Shown here in pieces: positions 27,994 to 38,839 of a stretch of DNA of 64,000 nt (the first letter of the stretch is position 1; each line of letters begins with the position of its first letter). The notes under the pieces were generated by a model. It made no database searches and was not told the DNA's origin. It worked only from the letters and a program-made list of their open reading frames with translations. The stretch is from NCBI RefSeq assembly GCF_029581575.1, contig NZ_CP089975.1, forward strand, positions 1,240,001 to 1,304,000, in the 5' to 3' direction. Source of the DNA: Moraxella nasibovis. Its GTDB lineage: Bacteria > Pseudomonadota > Gammaproteobacteria > Pseudomonadales > Moraxellaceae. Made by a program: the position numbers and the translations under genes.

Positions 27994-28494
27994 TTAGGCA
28001 AGCACTGCCAACGCAGCTTCATAATTTGGCTCGTTTTTGATTTCACTCACCAGCTCACTGTGTAATACAACATCATTTTCATCAAGCACGATGACCGCAC
28101 GAGCCGCCAAGTTTGCCAATGCACCAGAAGTGATGGCAACGCCCAGCGTTTCAAGCAAATCAAAATTGCGGAAAGTTGAAAGTGTCTTCACCGCCTCAAT
28201 GCCCTCTGCCCCACAAAAACGAGCCTGAGCAAATGGCAAATCTGCCGAAATACACAACACCACGGTATTATCAAGCTCGGCAGCTTTTTGGTTGAACACA
28301 CGCACCGAAGTGGCACACACGCCCGTATCAATGCTTGGGAAAATGTTCAAAACTTTACGCTTACCAGCAAAATCCGCTAGGCTCACCGCAGACAAATCGC
28401 TTGCTACCAGATGAAAATCAGCGACCGTCTCGCCTGCTTTTGGAAAATTGCCTGCGATGGTGATGGCATTGCCACCCAAAGTTACTTGTGTCAT
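27994..28494 (-). CDS. tpx: Thiol peroxidase (2-Cys peroxiredoxin, Tpx)
   Basis: 166 residues. It reduces hydroperoxides with electrons from thioredoxin. The peroxidatic Cys lies in [16 protein letters not shown] (about 60) and the resolving Cys in [13 protein letters not shown] (about 94), the Tpx arrangement. The N-terminus [18 protein letters not shown] is typical. The open frame extends eight codons upstream, but the ATG at 28494 has a perfect GGAGGC ribosome site. hrpA lies 58 bases upstream on the same strand. Confidence 0.96.
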   Translation of the reverse strand: MTQVTLGGNAITIAGNFPKAGETVADFHLVASDLSAVSLADFAGKRKVLNIFPSIDTGVCATSVRVFNQKAAELDNTVVLCISADLPFAQARFCGAEGIEAVKTLSTFRNFDLLETLGVAITSGALANLAARAVIVLDENDVVLHSELVSEIKNEPNYEAALAVLA

Positions 28495-28552
28495 AAAAGC
28501 CTCCAATAAAAATGACAAAAAGTTAAGGTTAAAAGAAAATGAATTAAAAATC

Positions 28553-31500
28553 CTACTTAGTATTTAGGCTTGCCCACAGTTTTTCAAGGCGTTTGTCCGA
28601 GATGGCAAATTTGGTTTTCATTGGCTGTGCAAACAGATTGATGCGATATTCCTCCACCGCCCAGCGATATTCGGCAATTTTTGGATCATGCACACGGTTG
28701 GCAAGTCGCTCCATATGCACATCAAGCGCATACACGCCATCAAGATCGGCATCTACATTATGCGTCAGACGATCAAGGCGAACATTGAGTGCTTGCAAAT
28801 AACGGGGGTATTCTCGCCAATGCGCCACATCTGTGCGATAAATAAAGTCCGACAAGCTCAAATCATCAAGCTGATCTTCCACATCTTCAATGCTCTCGCC
28901 AAAAATCTCACCATCAAGCATGAGCAGCTTACCACGAGCCGTCTGCCAGCTGGTATAGATGTCTTTGAGCGTCTTTAATACCGCCTGCCCTGCCAACAAA
29001 AACTCCGCCAACACCGTCTGGCAAGTCTGGGCAAATTCACTCTCATCAAAAGGCAAATGCTCCACCAGCCAAGCGGTTTCATCATCAATCAGACCGCCAA
29101 TGTGCAAGCGAGCCGCTTCACTGCTGCTGTCAATAAAGCGTGGTGCGTGGTCATACAAACACGCCTGCAAAGTGGCATCAACAACAATGGCTTTGAGTTT
29201 TTCTAAATCGCCAAGCGGTGCAAAGGCAAGTTTAAAGGCTTTGTCAATCTGTCCTGTGAGCTGTTTTTGCTTAGCTCCCAGCTTAGATTTGATCAAAGCA
29301 AGTATGCCGTTTTTGTGCGTATGTAGGGCGGATTTTAGCTCGGTAAATTGGGCGATGGACACCGCCACGCCTGCCTTATCCGCCTTTAACGCGGAAAATT
29401 CTTGCATGACCACGCCTGATGTGTGCTTGTTACGGACAAAGTTAAAATGTGCTGGAAACTGATGGTGCAAGCCCTCTTCTATCATCACCTCTTGGCGAAT
29501 CACACTGGTATGGCGAGATTTTAGGCGTGCCAAATCACGGCTTTTTTCAATCACATGATTTTTGTCATCTACCACACAAATCAGCGGGCGCAAATAATCA
29601 TCTACCTTAGACGGCTCAAAATCATTGGGACTGACACGCACGCCAAGCCTTAATAAATTATCCGTCAGCTGGTCAAGCAAACCCACGCCGCTATTGACGC
29701 TCAGCTTAGCAAAAATCTTATCGGTCGTATCAGGAATTGGTACAATCTGACGGCGCAATTCTTTTGGCAAGGTTTTAAGCAGTTGTAAAACCAGCTCATA
29801 TCGCCAACCTGCAATCCCCCAAAGCAGTGCCACCGCATCAATCTGCGACAACGCCTTGACTGGCACACGCACAGTAACGCCATCGTCATCAGAACTTGGG
29901 TCAAACACATAAGATAACGGCAATTTTAGACCGCCCATTTGCCAACTTTCAGGAAACTCATGATTGGCATTGACCGCTTCATTTAAAACATCGTCATCAC
30001 TAAAAAACAAGAAATTCGGATCTTCGCTCGCTTTTTCGTGATAAAACTCTTCAAACGCCTTGCGACTGGCGATATGACTTGGGATTTTTTCATGATAAAA
30101 CTGATACAACCGCTCTTCATCAACAAGCAAATCCCGACGACGAAGTTTGTCTTCGATACGCTCCACATCTTTGATTTTGGCGGTATTATGCGTCAAAAAC
30201 TTGGCAGAAAATCCATAATTGCCCTCCACCAGTGCATCACGAATAAAAATCTCTCGTGCGTGCTCAATGTCCACAGGCTCATAGTTTGTCAACTCTTTGG
30301 CAACCACCACCAGCCCAAACAAGCTGATTTGCATATAAGCACGCACACGCCCTGTTTTTTTCGACCAATGCGGTTCAAAGTAATGGTATTTCAACAAATC
30401 GCCTGCTGCCGACACAATCCATTCTGGCTCAATCTTGGCATTGCACCGCATATAAACCTGCGAAGTCTCCACCACTTCAAACGCCATCAACCAATCCACG
30501 CCCTTTTTATGCAAAGTACTGGCAGGAAAAATGCGAGCCTTTTGACTTCTTGCCATCAAATACTCGCCCAGTGCGTCCGTCTTATGTGCCAAAAAAGACA
30601 GCAACGCCGTCAATAACGCTCGATGAATGTTGGCATATTGTACCGCCGCCTGATCTACCACGCCGTTTGTGCTGATGGCTTTTAGAGCAGACAGACTAAG
30701 ACTGCTTTTGTTTTTGGTTGCTTTGGTTTTATTCAGCGACAGACGCACGCCTTTTTTGGTATCAGCCTTTACCAAACTGCGGTCATCTTGATGATTGTCC
30801 GCCTTATCATCGGTTTTTTTAATTTCAAAACCAAGCTCTGCCATCATGCCTGATAACTGCTCGTGCGTCTTTTGCCATTCACGAATGCGAGTGGCACTCA
30901 GATAATGCTTTTTGGCAAAATTTCGCCGTGCGTTACTGCTTAGCACTTGATAGTCATTCAACTCATGTGTGCCAAACAACGCCTGATACAGCTCCAAATA
31001 AAACAAAAAGTCCGAATGCTCACGGCGGAATAATGCGTGCTTTTGATCAGCCTGCATTTGCTTGTTGCTTGGACGCTCACGCACATCTTGTACCGCAAGT
31101 GCCGAGACAATGATGAGCATGTCAGACAAACAATCAAAATGATCGCCTGCAATGAGCATTCTTGCCAGTCGTGGGTCAATCGGCATTTTTGCCATCATCT
31201 GACCGATTTTGGTTAAGGCGGTGGGCGTTGATTTGCGTTTTTTGATGGCAGTCTTGGTCGGTGCGTCTGTGATCGCCCCAAGTTCAAGTAGCAGTTTTTT
31301 GCCGTCATTCACCAGACGAAAATCAGGCGGCGTGATAAAGTCAAATGCCGACACATCGCCAAGATTTAGCCTTGTCATCTGCAAAATGACGCTTGCCAGA
31401 TTGGTACGCAAAATCTCAGGCTCGGTAAATTCTGGACGAGCATTAAAATCTTCTTCAGAATACAGACGAATGCACACGCCATCGCCAATACGACCACAGC

Positions 31501-32746
31501 GACCCTTACGCTGATTGGCGGCAGCTTGGCTGATTGCCTCGATGGGCAGTCTTTGAATGCGAGAGCGGTAATTATAACGACTGATACGAGCAAATCCCAA
31601 ATCAATCACATAGCGAATGTTCGGCACGGTCAAAGCGGTCTCGGCGACATTGGTAGCAATGATGATTCGCCGACCCTTGCCCGATGGCTGAAAAATCCGC
31701 TGCTGCTCAGCAAAGCTTTGTCTGGCAAACAACGGTAACACTTCGGTGTGAGCAGGTGCGTGCGTGGTTAAGATGTCTTGTAATTCACGGATTTGGGCTT
31801 CTGTACTGGCAAAAATCAAAATGTCCGCTTGGTGCGGATGTCCTTTTTTGGCAGCATCATCAAAACACTCTGCCACTGCCGCCGTCAATGCTCGTGGCAA
31901 ATTATCCTCTGCCTCATCAAACGCATCGTCATCGTGACTGCTGATGATCTGATCGGTCAAAGGACGATAACGCACCTCCACAGGATAGCTGCGCCCCTCC
32001 ACGCTAAATACAGGGGCAGGCACGCCATCTTTGGCAAAATAATTGGCAAATCGCTCGGTATCTAAGGTTGCCGAGGTGATGATGACTTTTAAATCTTCTC
32101 GTTTTGGTAGCAGACTCTTTAAATAACCCAAAATAAAATCAATATTCAGACTGCGTTCATGTGCCTCATCAATGATGATGGTATCATAGCGAGTCAAAAA
32201 CCGATCCGTACCCAACTCGGCAAGCAAAATACCATCCGTCATCAGCTTGACAATGCTGTGCTGACCGCCTTCTTCGGTAAATCGCACCTTAAAGCTCACC
32301 GTCTGCCCCAAACGCTCGCCCAGCTCATCAGCGATACGACTTGCCACCGAGCGTGCCGCCAGTCGGCGTGGCTGAGTATGTCCGATTTGCCCTGTCGTAC
32401 CACGACCTGCCAGCATGGCAAGTTTGGGTAGCTGCGTGGTCTTACCTGAGCCTGTCTCGCCTGCCACGATGATGACTTGATGATCTTTGATGGCTTGTAT
32501 TAAGACTTCCGCTTCTTTGGTGACGGGCAAGTCAGGATTGAGCTTTTCGCCAAGATCGCTAGGAATGGCGTTTTGTCTGGCGATGACTGCTTGGGCGGAG
32601 CGTTCGGCAATCTCATCAAATCTGGCTTGCTTTTTGACTTTTTCATCGCCGTGAGCGTGTTTGATTTCTTGGCGAAGTCGGTTTAAATAGTGGCGATCTT
32701 TGGCTAAAATGGCTAACTCTTTCATCATGGATTCTTTTGTATTCAT
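28553..32746 (-). CDS. hrpA: ATP-dependent RNA helicase HrpA (DEAH box)
   Basis: A 1397-residue DEAH/RHA helicase. Walker A is GETGSGKTT (about 96-104), the DEAH box at about 193-196, SAT in [12 protein letters not shown], and motif [20 protein letters not shown] near 410. The helicase-associated and OB-fold domains follow, then the long HrpA-specific C-terminal half. The length is slightly above E. coli HrpA (1300). In E. coli HrpA has been linked to mRNA processing and rescue of stalled ribosomes. One Lys-rich, low-complexity insertion (about 650-690) is likely disordered. Confidence 0.97.
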   Translation of the reverse strand: MNTKESMMKELAILAKDRHYLNRLRQEIKHAHGDEKVKKQARFDEIAERSAQAVIARQNAIPSDLGEKLNPDLPVTKEAEVLIQAIKDHQVIIVAGETGSGKTTQLPKLAMLAGRGTTGQIGHTQPRRLAARSVASRIADELGERLGQTVSFKVRFTEEGGQHSIVKLMTDGILLAELGTDRFLTRYDTIIIDEAHERSLNIDFILGYLKSLLPKREDLKVIITSATLDTERFANYFAKDGVPAPVFSVEGRSYPVEVRYRPLTDQIISSHDDDAFDEAEDNLPRALTAAVAECFDDAAKKGHPHQADILIFASTEAQIRELQDILTTHAPAHTEVLPLFARQSFAEQQRIFQPSGKGRRIIIATNVAETALTVPNIRYVIDLGFARISRYNYRSRIQRLPIEAISQAAANQRKGRCGRIGDGVCIRLYSEEDFNARPEFTEPEILRTNLASVILQMTRLNLGDVSAFDFITPPDFRLVNDGKKLLLELGAITDAPTKTAIKKRKSTPTALTKIGQMMAKMPIDPRLARMLIAGDHFDCLSDMLIIVSALAVQDVRERPSNKQMQADQKHALFRREHSDFLFYLELYQALFGTHELNDYQVLSSNARRNFAKKHYLSATRIREWQKTHEQLSGMMAELGFEIKKTDDKADNHQDDRSLVKADTKKGVRLSLNKTKATKNKSSLSLSALKAISTNGVVDQAAVQYANIHRALLTALLSFLAHKTDALGEYLMARSQKARIFPASTLHKKGVDWLMAFEVVETSQVYMRCNAKIEPEWIVSAAGDLLKYHYFEPHWSKKTGRVRAYMQISLFGLVVVAKELTNYEPVDIEHAREIFIRDALVEGNYGFSAKFLTHNTAKIKDVERIEDKLRRRDLLVDEERLYQFYHEKIPSHIASRKAFEEFYHEKASEDPNFLFFSDDDVLNEAVNANHEFPESWQMGGLKLPLSYVFDPSSDDDGVTVRVPVKALSQIDAVALLWGIAGWRYELVLQLLKTLPKELRRQIVPIPDTTDKIFAKLSVNSGVGLLDQLTDNLLRLGVRVSPNDFEPSKVDDYLRPLICVVDDKNHVIEKSRDLARLKSRHTSVIRQEVMIEEGLHHQFPAHFNFVRNKHTSGVVMQEFSALKADKAGVAVSIAQFTELKSALHTHKNGILALIKSKLGAKQKQLTGQIDKAFKLAFAPLGDLEKLKAIVVDATLQACLYDHAPRFIDSSSEAARLHIGGLIDDETAWLVEHLPFDESEFAQTCQTVLAEFLLAGQAVLKTLKDIYTSWQTARGKLLMLDGEIFGESIEDVEDQLDDLSLSDFIYRTDVAHWREYPRYLQALNVRLDRLTHNVDADLDGVYALDVHMERLANRVHDPKIAEYRWAVEEYRINLFAQPMKTKFAISDKRLEKLWASLNTK

Positions 32747-32991
32747 TCAAATTTTACTTCATTTATTATAGATGCTGATGGATGGGATAAACTTGGGTCG
32801 GCGCTTGGATTTGATTTTTGAAAAATTGATGTGTTATTGTAATGCACTTTGGCAAGGCGTGCAAATCTGTGCTAAAATATGGCGTTAAAGCAGGCTTTAT
32901 TTTTTGATTGGGCTTATAATCAAGATTCGATTGTCATATCAAAAGCAATCAAAATAAAGCCTTGCCATCGAATAAACCAGCCCAAGCCAAC

Positions 32992-33744
32992 ATGTCAAAT
33001 TCACACGCCATGAGCCAGTCAAACGCCCAAATACTCAACGACACCACGCCAAGCCCTCTGGCGGTACTGGTCATCATTTTGATGGTCGTGCTGATTCATG
33101 CTTTCGCCATCATCATCGCCATGTCCGCAAAGCCAGCACCTAAGATGCCAGTGAATGTCTTGGAAGCGCAAATTCTCTCGGCGGCGGACGCCAAGCGCAT
33201 GAGTACTCAGAATCAAGCACGCATGAGCACTCAAAGCACCCAAGAAAATCCTACTAATAATGCGGTCGTGCGCCCAAAATTTCAAGAACGCCGCCCTCAA
33301 CCATCATCAAGCTCGCCTGTTTTTCAAAGCTCGTCGGAGTCGTCTTTTGGCAGCGACGAAAGCTTTTATCATGATTTTGACAGCCCATCTTACCCAGACA
33401 TTGAAAAACAAGCCCAAAGTCAAGACAGCACCTTGACCGAGCAAACGGAACAAGAAAATTCAGCCAAACCATCCGTATCAAGCGACGACATCAAAAAAGC
33501 CAAGACCTCAGCTGCCTCACGCGTCATCGCCGCATGGCAAAATCACGACGATGTTGGCGGCAAGACACTCACCGTCACCATCACACTCGATGATGCGGGC
33601 AATGTGACCAATGTTCGCATTGGCAAAGGCGACCAAGAGCTTGCTCAAAGTGCGACAGCAGCGATTTATGACAGCGCCCCATTTAGTGAATTGGCAGGTA
33701 TCAGCAAAAGCCTGACCATTCAGTTTGTCAGCAAGCTACAATGA
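32992..33744 (+). CDS. tolA: TolA-like cell-envelope protein (short form)
   Basis: About 250 residues. The N-terminal membrane helix (VLVIILMVVLIHAFAIIIAM) is followed by a disordered Ser/Gln-rich region and a C-terminal globular domain of about 80 residues (AASRVIAAWQ to SLTIQFVSKLQ) with the TonB/TolA fold pattern. TolA spans the periplasm, linking TolQR to TolB and Pal. E. coli TolA has 421 residues with a long Ala/Lys-rich helix; that helix is largely missing here. The frame opens at a TTG (32962); neither start has a strong ribosome site. tolB follows, supporting the name. Confidence 0.82.
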   Translation: MSNSHAMSQSNAQILNDTTPSPLAVLVIILMVVLIHAFAIIIAMSAKPAPKMPVNVLEAQILSAADAKRMSTQNQARMSTQSTQENPTNNAVVRPKFQERRPQPSSSSPVFQSSSESSFGSDESFYHDFDSPSYPDIEKQAQSQDSTLTEQTEQENSAKPSVSSDDIKKAKTSAASRVIAAWQNHDDVGGKTLTVTITLDDAGNVTNVRIGKGDQELAQSATAAIYDSAPFSELAGISKSLTIQFVSKLQ

Positions 33745-33877
33745 GACCACTCAATGAGACCGCTTTGGCTAAAATGGCGTTTTAAAAGGTGTTTTAGTCA
33801 ATCAGCTTATACACCAATCAACTTACCAAACAAATCATCTTAGGATTTGCAAACTCATCAGAATAAAGGAAAGTCAC

Positions 33878-35146
33878 ATGAGCATCACCACATCGCCACT
33901 TAAGATCATCGCATTTGGCGTCATGACAAGCTTTGCCTGTGTCAGTCACGCTGAAGATTTGGTGCTTGAAGTTAGCAAAGTAGGCATCACCAACCCCCAT
34001 CAGATCGCTTTTATTCCCTTTACAGGCAATACCGCCATCAGCCCGCTGGTGCTCGATCAGCTGGCGCAAACCGATCTTAAAGCCAGCGACGATAAGCTCC
34101 CCTCCAAGGCGACCAGTGTCGATGCGGTGCTCGCCAATATTCACGCATGGCGCAACACAGGCTATCGCTATGTGGTGCTTGGCGACAGTCGTAGTATTTT
34201 GGGCAATAAAGTCGCCACCAACTTTCAAATCATCGACCTAAACACCGCCAGACAGCTGGGTGCAAATCACACGCACATCTCAGGTGCCAGCCAAGCCGAG
34301 CTTAATACCGCCGCCAGCGACATCAGTAGCAAGATCTATCAAGCCATCACAGGCAAAGCCTCTGATCTGGTCGGGCGCATCGCTTATGTCGAAGAAACTG
34401 GCGATCTTCGCCAAAAAACCTCTCACCTAAAAATCATCGATGTCGCAAGCAAAACCACTCGCACCATCGACACCGTTCAAGGCGCCATCTTGACACCCAC
34501 TTTCTCACCAGATGGCAGCCAGCTTGCCTATACGGTGCTAGAAAATGACGCCCTACCTGTCATCTATCTATATCAGCTAGAAAGCCAAGTCAAAAGTCTT
34601 GCCACGCCATTTAAGGGGCATAATCTCTCGCCAAGCTTTTCACCCGACGGCAGCGCCTTGCTGTTTTCAGGCAGCCATGACAACCACAACCCCAACATCT
34701 ATCGCCTCGACCTAAACGCCAACAGACTCACCGCCATCACCACTCTTGCAGGCGCTGAGAACTCACCTTCTTATCTGTCTGGCAATCAAATCATCTTCAC
34801 CGCCGACAATGGCACACGCACCCAGAGCATCTATCGCATGGCGCTAGGCTCAAGCCCTACACGCATCACAACTGGCAGCAGCCCAAGGGTCAGCCGAGAC
34901 GGCAGCCAGCTTGCCTACACGCAAGGCTCAAATCTCATCGTCTCACATGTAAACGGCTCAAACCCAAAAACCATCGCCAGCATCGGCACCGAAGGCACGG
35001 CAAGCTTTTCGCCCAGCGGTCAAAGCGTGGTCTATGCCAGCCATGGCAAAAGCAGCCAGCTTGTCATCAAAAACCTAGCCAGTGGACAGACCACCATCTT
35101 GCCCACCACAGGCATCGTCAAAGACCCTGCATGGTCCGCTCAATGA
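33878..35146 (+). CDS. tolB: Tol-Pal system periplasmic beta-propeller TolB
   Basis: 422 residues. A Sec signal peptide (SPLKIIAFGVMTSFACVSHA) leads to an N-terminal alpha/beta domain. A six-bladed propeller follows, with repeated TFSPDGSQLAYT, SFSPDGSALLFSG and SRDGSQLAYTQ blades from about residue 205 on. It works in outer-membrane constriction at division together with Pal and TolA. It starts 133 bases after tolA with AAGGAAAG as ribosome site. pal does not follow. Confidence 0.95.
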   Translation: MSITTSPLKIIAFGVMTSFACVSHAEDLVLEVSKVGITNPHQIAFIPFTGNTAISPLVLDQLAQTDLKASDDKLPSKATSVDAVLANIHAWRNTGYRYVVLGDSRSILGNKVATNFQIIDLNTARQLGANHTHISGASQAELNTAASDISSKIYQAITGKASDLVGRIAYVEETGDLRQKTSHLKIIDVASKTTRTIDTVQGAILTPTFSPDGSQLAYTVLENDALPVIYLYQLESQVKSLATPFKGHNLSPSFSPDGSALLFSGSHDNHNPNIYRLDLNANRLTAITTLAGAENSPSYLSGNQIIFTADNGTRTQSIYRMALGSSPTRITTGSSPRVSRDGSQLAYTQGSNLIVSHVNGSNPKTIASIGTEGTASFSPSGQSVVYASHGKSSQLVIKNLASGQTTILPTTGIVKDPAWSAQ

Positions 35147-35178
35147 CAATCCAAGCTTTCAAGCAGACGAGATGACAA

Positions 35179-35493
35179 ATGACGCAAGACGATACGGCAA
35201 ATCCGATGGTTAATTTGACAATCAATTTAGCAATGAATCTGGCAAAAAAAGCCTGCCCATTTCTACTGGCAGGCTGCATGGTGGGCTGTCAGCACATTCA
35301 AGTGGCTCGCAGCCCCATTCCTGTTACCTTGACACCAAACGCCGCCCAAAAAGCCGCCTTAGCAAGCAATCACAGCACTCCCTCGCACGACCCCATCATT
35401 CTTAGCCCCACCAACCAACCCATCAAAAACAAATCCGACGCCAAAAAGATACCGAACACGACAGAGTTTTTTTTGCTAGAAAGTTGGTTTTAG
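35179..35493 (+). CDS. Small lipoprotein-like protein downstream of tolB
   Basis: 104 residues in this frame, 32 bases after tolB and in the place where pal normally sits. A short hydrophobic stretch KKACPFLLAGCMVGCQ offers two possible lipobox Cys (33 or 37). If translation starts at the internal ATG at 35233, the signal peptide would be conventionally placed. The mature part is Pro/Asn/Ser-rich and lacks the OmpA-like peptidoglycan-binding domain of Pal. Homology unknown; the frame could be spurious but its context favours a real gene. Confidence 0.5.
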   Translation: MTQDDTANPMVNLTINLAMNLAKKACPFLLAGCMVGCQHIQVARSPIPVTLTPNAAQKAALASNHSTPSHDPIILSPTNQPIKNKSDAKKIPNTTEFFLLESWF

Positions 35494-35497
35494 GCGG

Positions 35498-36439
35498 TCA
35501 GGTAAGTCTCACCACCACGGTCGCCATGCGTCCTGTGGCAGGTTTTTTGGCGTGCGTCTGAGCCCGATAAGAATAAAACCGAGCGTCCCGATAGGTGCAT
35601 GGCACTTGCTCATTGACCACATTTACGCCAAGTTTTTGTAGCTCAAGTCTGGTTAATTGGTGCAAATCAATCAGACATTTATCTGCCGTCTTGCCATCGG
35701 TAATGATGGCAGAAGTTAAGGCATTTTCATCAAGTGTCGTCAGCTGTTTTTGGCAAACTTGACGCACGATGTCTTGCCCCAGCGTACGAGTAATTTCATA
35801 AGATGGCTGTTGAATGTGCGCACCGATCACGGCAGAAAAACTCACATTAGGGTGTGTTTGTCGCATTTTTTGTAGCGTATGAGCAATGATGCCATTGGTC
35901 AGCCCCTGCCAGCCTGCATGGATACAGGCGATTGGCACATCGGCTTGTTCATCGTTATTCAAATCATTATCCAAATTAGCATCCAAATCGGTATTCAAAT
36001 CTGTATCTGGAAAAATCGCCACTGGCACACAGTCTGCCGTCATGATGGCAAGCGCTTGCCCTGCCGTCTTTGTCAAAATTGCGTCTGCATTCGGCGCGCT
36101 CAAAGAATGTCCAGACGCATTGTCCAAGTCCCAAACCACATCGCTGTGCGTTTGGTTTAACCAAAAAATCCCATCTACCTGCCCAAAATTTTGCAAAGTA
36201 TCTAAGAGCTTGGCACGGTTGGCAAGCACCGCTGATGCGTCATCGCCCACATGTAGCCCTAAATTAAAATCGCCATAAATGTCATCATCAGCAAATTTAT
36301 CAAACACGCCTGCCACAGTCTGCACCACCAAAATGCGTGGCGTATGATGCAGGATAAGCAGATTGTTTAGACCATTATTGTTTAGACCATTGTTACCGTC
36401 CGCCTGCGTCATGCTGTGGGTATTTACGCTGTCATTCAT
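35498..36439 (-). CDS. pgeF: Purine nucleoside phosphorylase/multicopper-type YfiH (PgeF) protein
   Basis: 313 residues of the DUF152/YfiH family. The zinc-binding residues are recognisable: His in FWLNQTHSDVVW, Cys in IMTADCVPVAIF and His in IACIHAGWQGLTNGII. Members act on purine nucleosides or correct misincorporated peptidoglycan residues (PgeF in E. coli). An Asp/Asn-rich insertion (DTDLNTDLDANLDNDLNND at about 155-175) is unusual and probably an external loop. It starts four bases after rluD, the same order as rluD-yfiH in E. coli. Confidence 0.92.
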   Translation of the reverse strand: MNDSVNTHSMTQADGNNGLNNNGLNNLLILHHTPRILVVQTVAGVFDKFADDDIYGDFNLGLHVGDDASAVLANRAKLLDTLQNFGQVDGIFWLNQTHSDVVWDLDNASGHSLSAPNADAILTKTAGQALAIMTADCVPVAIFPDTDLNTDLDANLDNDLNNDEQADVPIACIHAGWQGLTNGIIAHTLQKMRQTHPNVSFSAVIGAHIQQPSYEITRTLGQDIVRQVCQKQLTTLDENALTSAIITDGKTADKCLIDLHQLTRLELQKLGVNVVNEQVPCTYRDARFYSYRAQTHAKKPATGRMATVVVRLT

Positions 36440-36443
36440 GCCA

Positions 36444-37472
36444 TCAATCCTGCTTTAACACATCAATCAAATCTTTCATGTCATCAGGCAAATCGGCACA
36501 AAACTCCATTTTTTCGCCTGATTTTGGGTGAATAAAGCCCAATCTATAAGCATGCAATGCCTGACGGCTAAAACCCTGCACCGCTTGGCGACACGCTTCT
36601 GACAGACCCGACTTAATGGGCTTACCATAGACCGCATCGCCCACCAAAGCAAAGCCCAAATGCGACAAATGCACACGAATCTGATGCGTCCGCCCTGTCT
36701 CCAAACGCACATCTAATAGGCTGTATCTCTCGCCCAAACCCTGCGCCTTTAAAATGTGTGTTACCGCAGGCTTGCCAGAATCACGCACCGCCATCTTGGT
36801 ACGCTGGGTTTGATGGCGAGCAATGGGCAAATCAATGGTTGCATGACGCAAAATGTCGCTTGGCACGCCTTGGCAGACGCACTGGTAATGGCGATAGACG
36901 CTTTTGTCTTTTAATTGCTCAGTCAAATCAAGCTGTGCCGACTTACTGCGTGCCACCACCAAAAGCCCAGTCGTGTCCTTATCAATACGATGCACCAGCC
37001 CTGCTCGTGGCAGATGGGCATTGTCTGGATAATGATATAATAAGGCATTGACCAGCGTGCCAGTGCGATTGCCCGCCCCTGGATGCACAACCAACCCTGC
37101 AGGCTTATTGATGACAATCACATCATCATCTTCATACACCACATCCAGTGCGATGTTCTCTGGCAAATCCGCCGAGTGGTCTTCTAGCACCGCTTGCAAT
37201 GTCAGCACATCATCTGCTTTGACACGGTATTTGGGCTTTTGTGGGGCTTGATTGACCAAAAGCTCGCCATTTTCAATAAAGCTCTGCACCTGCACCCGAG
37301 AAAACTCAGCAAACACCGTTGTCGCAAGTTTATCCAAACGCAGACCAGACTCGTCCGCCGTCACCACATGGCTCAAAGCAACCGTCTGCCCATCTGTGCT
37401 GTGGTCCGCTACACCAAAGCCATCGTCCAATTCGCCATCAATTTCATCAGGCAAGTTTGTATCTATCATCAT
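36444..37472 (-). CDS. rluD: 23S rRNA pseudouridine synthase RluD
   Basis: 342 residues. An N-terminal S4 RNA-binding domain (about 40-100, GLRLDKLATTVF...VQSFIENGELLVN) precedes the RluA-type catalytic domain, with the active Asp in LVHRIDKDTTGLLVVARS near residue 165 and the RTHQIRVHLSHLG motif at about 263. It makes pseudouridines in helix 69 of 23S rRNA. It is divergent from bamD, an arrangement conserved in many gammaproteobacteria. An acidic N-terminal extension of about 30 residues is present. Confidence 0.96.
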   Translation of the reverse strand: MMIDTNLPDEIDGELDDGFGVADHSTDGQTVALSHVVTADESGLRLDKLATTVFAEFSRVQVQSFIENGELLVNQAPQKPKYRVKADDVLTLQAVLEDHSADLPENIALDVVYEDDDVIVINKPAGLVVHPGAGNRTGTLVNALLYHYPDNAHLPRAGLVHRIDKDTTGLLVVARSKSAQLDLTEQLKDKSVYRHYQCVCQGVPSDILRHATIDLPIARHQTQRTKMAVRDSGKPAVTHILKAQGLGERYSLLDVRLETGRTHQIRVHLSHLGFALVGDAVYGKPIKSGLSEACRQAVQGFSRQALHAYRLGFIHPKSGEKMEFCADLPDDMKDLIDVLKQD

Positions 37473-37668
37473 TTTTAAATTACAATTTTAAGTGACAAAA
37501 ATTACCTAACACTTTATCACATTTGTGTGTTTTTTTCTGACAAATTTAGCATAAAAAATCCACAAAATTCCTGCAAAAACCGACAATTATTGTTTTTTTC
37601 ATGACAAATTGTGGTAAACTAGCCCTAATTCACCTACATCAACCCATTTTAAAGATTGCGGAGCTTTC

Positions 37669-38742
37669 ATGAAATCATTACAACTAAAACTCATCACCGC
37701 CCTAGTCGCCAGCAGCATGGTCATGACAGGCTGCACCACTTTAAAAGGCGCATTTGGCAAAAAAGAAGAAGTCATCGCCACCGCCGAGAAGTCCGATGTC
37801 AGCTACTATCAAGACGCCCAAAACGCCCTTGATAAGGGTCGCAATCGTGAAGCGATCACCGCTTTGACGAACATCCGCACTTTCTATCCGACAGGTCGCT
37901 ATGCTGAGCAAGCACTGCTTGACTTGATCTACGCTCAGTACCAAGCCGGCGACTTTGAGGCGGTCACGCAGAGCACGGCAGAGTTCATGCGCTCATACCC
38001 CACCAGCCGTAGCATCGATTACGCTTTGTATGTGCAAGGCGTGACGCACATGGGCGGCTCGCCAAAGTCTTCACGCCTGTTTAGAATGGATCAGTCACAG
38101 CGTGACACTTCATGGCTACGACTGGCTTTCAACGATTTTCACTCTCTGGTCAGCAATTTTCCAAACAGCCAATACGCCCCGGATGCCGCTCAGCGCATGA
38201 TTACCCTTTATAATGATTTTGCTGAGCATGAGCTGACCGCTGCCCGCTGGTACATCAAGCGTGATGCGTATTTGGCGGCTGCCAACCGAGCCAAATGGGT
38301 GTTTCAATACTACCCACAGTCTGAGGCTGTGCCTGAGGCAATGGCGATTTTGGCATACAGCTATGACAAACTTGGCATGAGCGACACCGCCAATCAATAC
38401 AAAACCCTGCTGCAAATCAACCACCCACAATACCTAACTGGCGCAGGCGAGGTACGCTTGCCAAACCAAGGGGCGTCATCATGGGGCAAACGCACACTGT
38501 CCATGATCACGCTTGGCAAACTAGGACGCAGCAAAGACAGCTTTGAGGCGACTGACAGCAGCTACACAGGTGCAACACGCACCCAAGTCGTGCGTCAGGC
38601 GGCAGGTCTGACCCTACCTCAGATCAGCGAAAGCCAAGACATCGAAAGCACCCCTACCACCGAGCGACGCTTACCGCAAATCGGACTAGGTCTGCCTAAG
38701 CAGGAGGCTGATGCAGGTCGCACCAATGAAGTGCCACGCTGA
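37669..38742 (+). CDS. bamD: Outer membrane assembly lipoprotein BamD
   Basis: 357 residues. Lipobox MTGC at about residue 24 follows the signal LKLITALVASSMVM. Five TPR-like repeats (about 50-260) include SYYQDAQNALDKGRNREAITAL and YAEQALLDLIYAQYQAGDF. It is an essential part of the BAM complex that inserts beta-barrel proteins. The C-terminal ~90 residues after the TPR region are longer than in E. coli BamD (245 residues) and low in order. It is divergent from rluD; a good terminator follows. Confidence 0.95.
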   Translation: MKSLQLKLITALVASSMVMTGCTTLKGAFGKKEEVIATAEKSDVSYYQDAQNALDKGRNREAITALTNIRTFYPTGRYAEQALLDLIYAQYQAGDFEAVTQSTAEFMRSYPTSRSIDYALYVQGVTHMGGSPKSSRLFRMDQSQRDTSWLRLAFNDFHSLVSNFPNSQYAPDAAQRMITLYNDFAEHELTAARWYIKRDAYLAAANRAKWVFQYYPQSEAVPEAMAILAYSYDKLGMSDTANQYKTLLQINHPQYLTGAGEVRLPNQGASSWGKRTLSMITLGKLGRSKDSFEATDSSYTGATRTQVVRQAAGLTLPQISESQDIESTPTTERRLPQIGLGLPKQEADAGRTNEVPR

Positions 38743-38769
38743 CAGACAGCCCTTCATTCGCCATACAGC

Positions 38770-38808
38770 CAATCCCATAAAAACATTTATGGGATTGATT
38801 GTCTTTTT
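38770..38808 (+). terminator. Intrinsic terminator of bamD
   Basis: CAATCCCATAAA and TTTATGGGATTG form a perfect 12-base stem with a four-base loop. A T-rich run follows about eight bases later. It lies 27 bases beyond the bamD stop. Confidence 0.8.
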
Positions 38809-38839
38809 GGATTAAAAACCCAGCAACGAAAGGTGCGTC

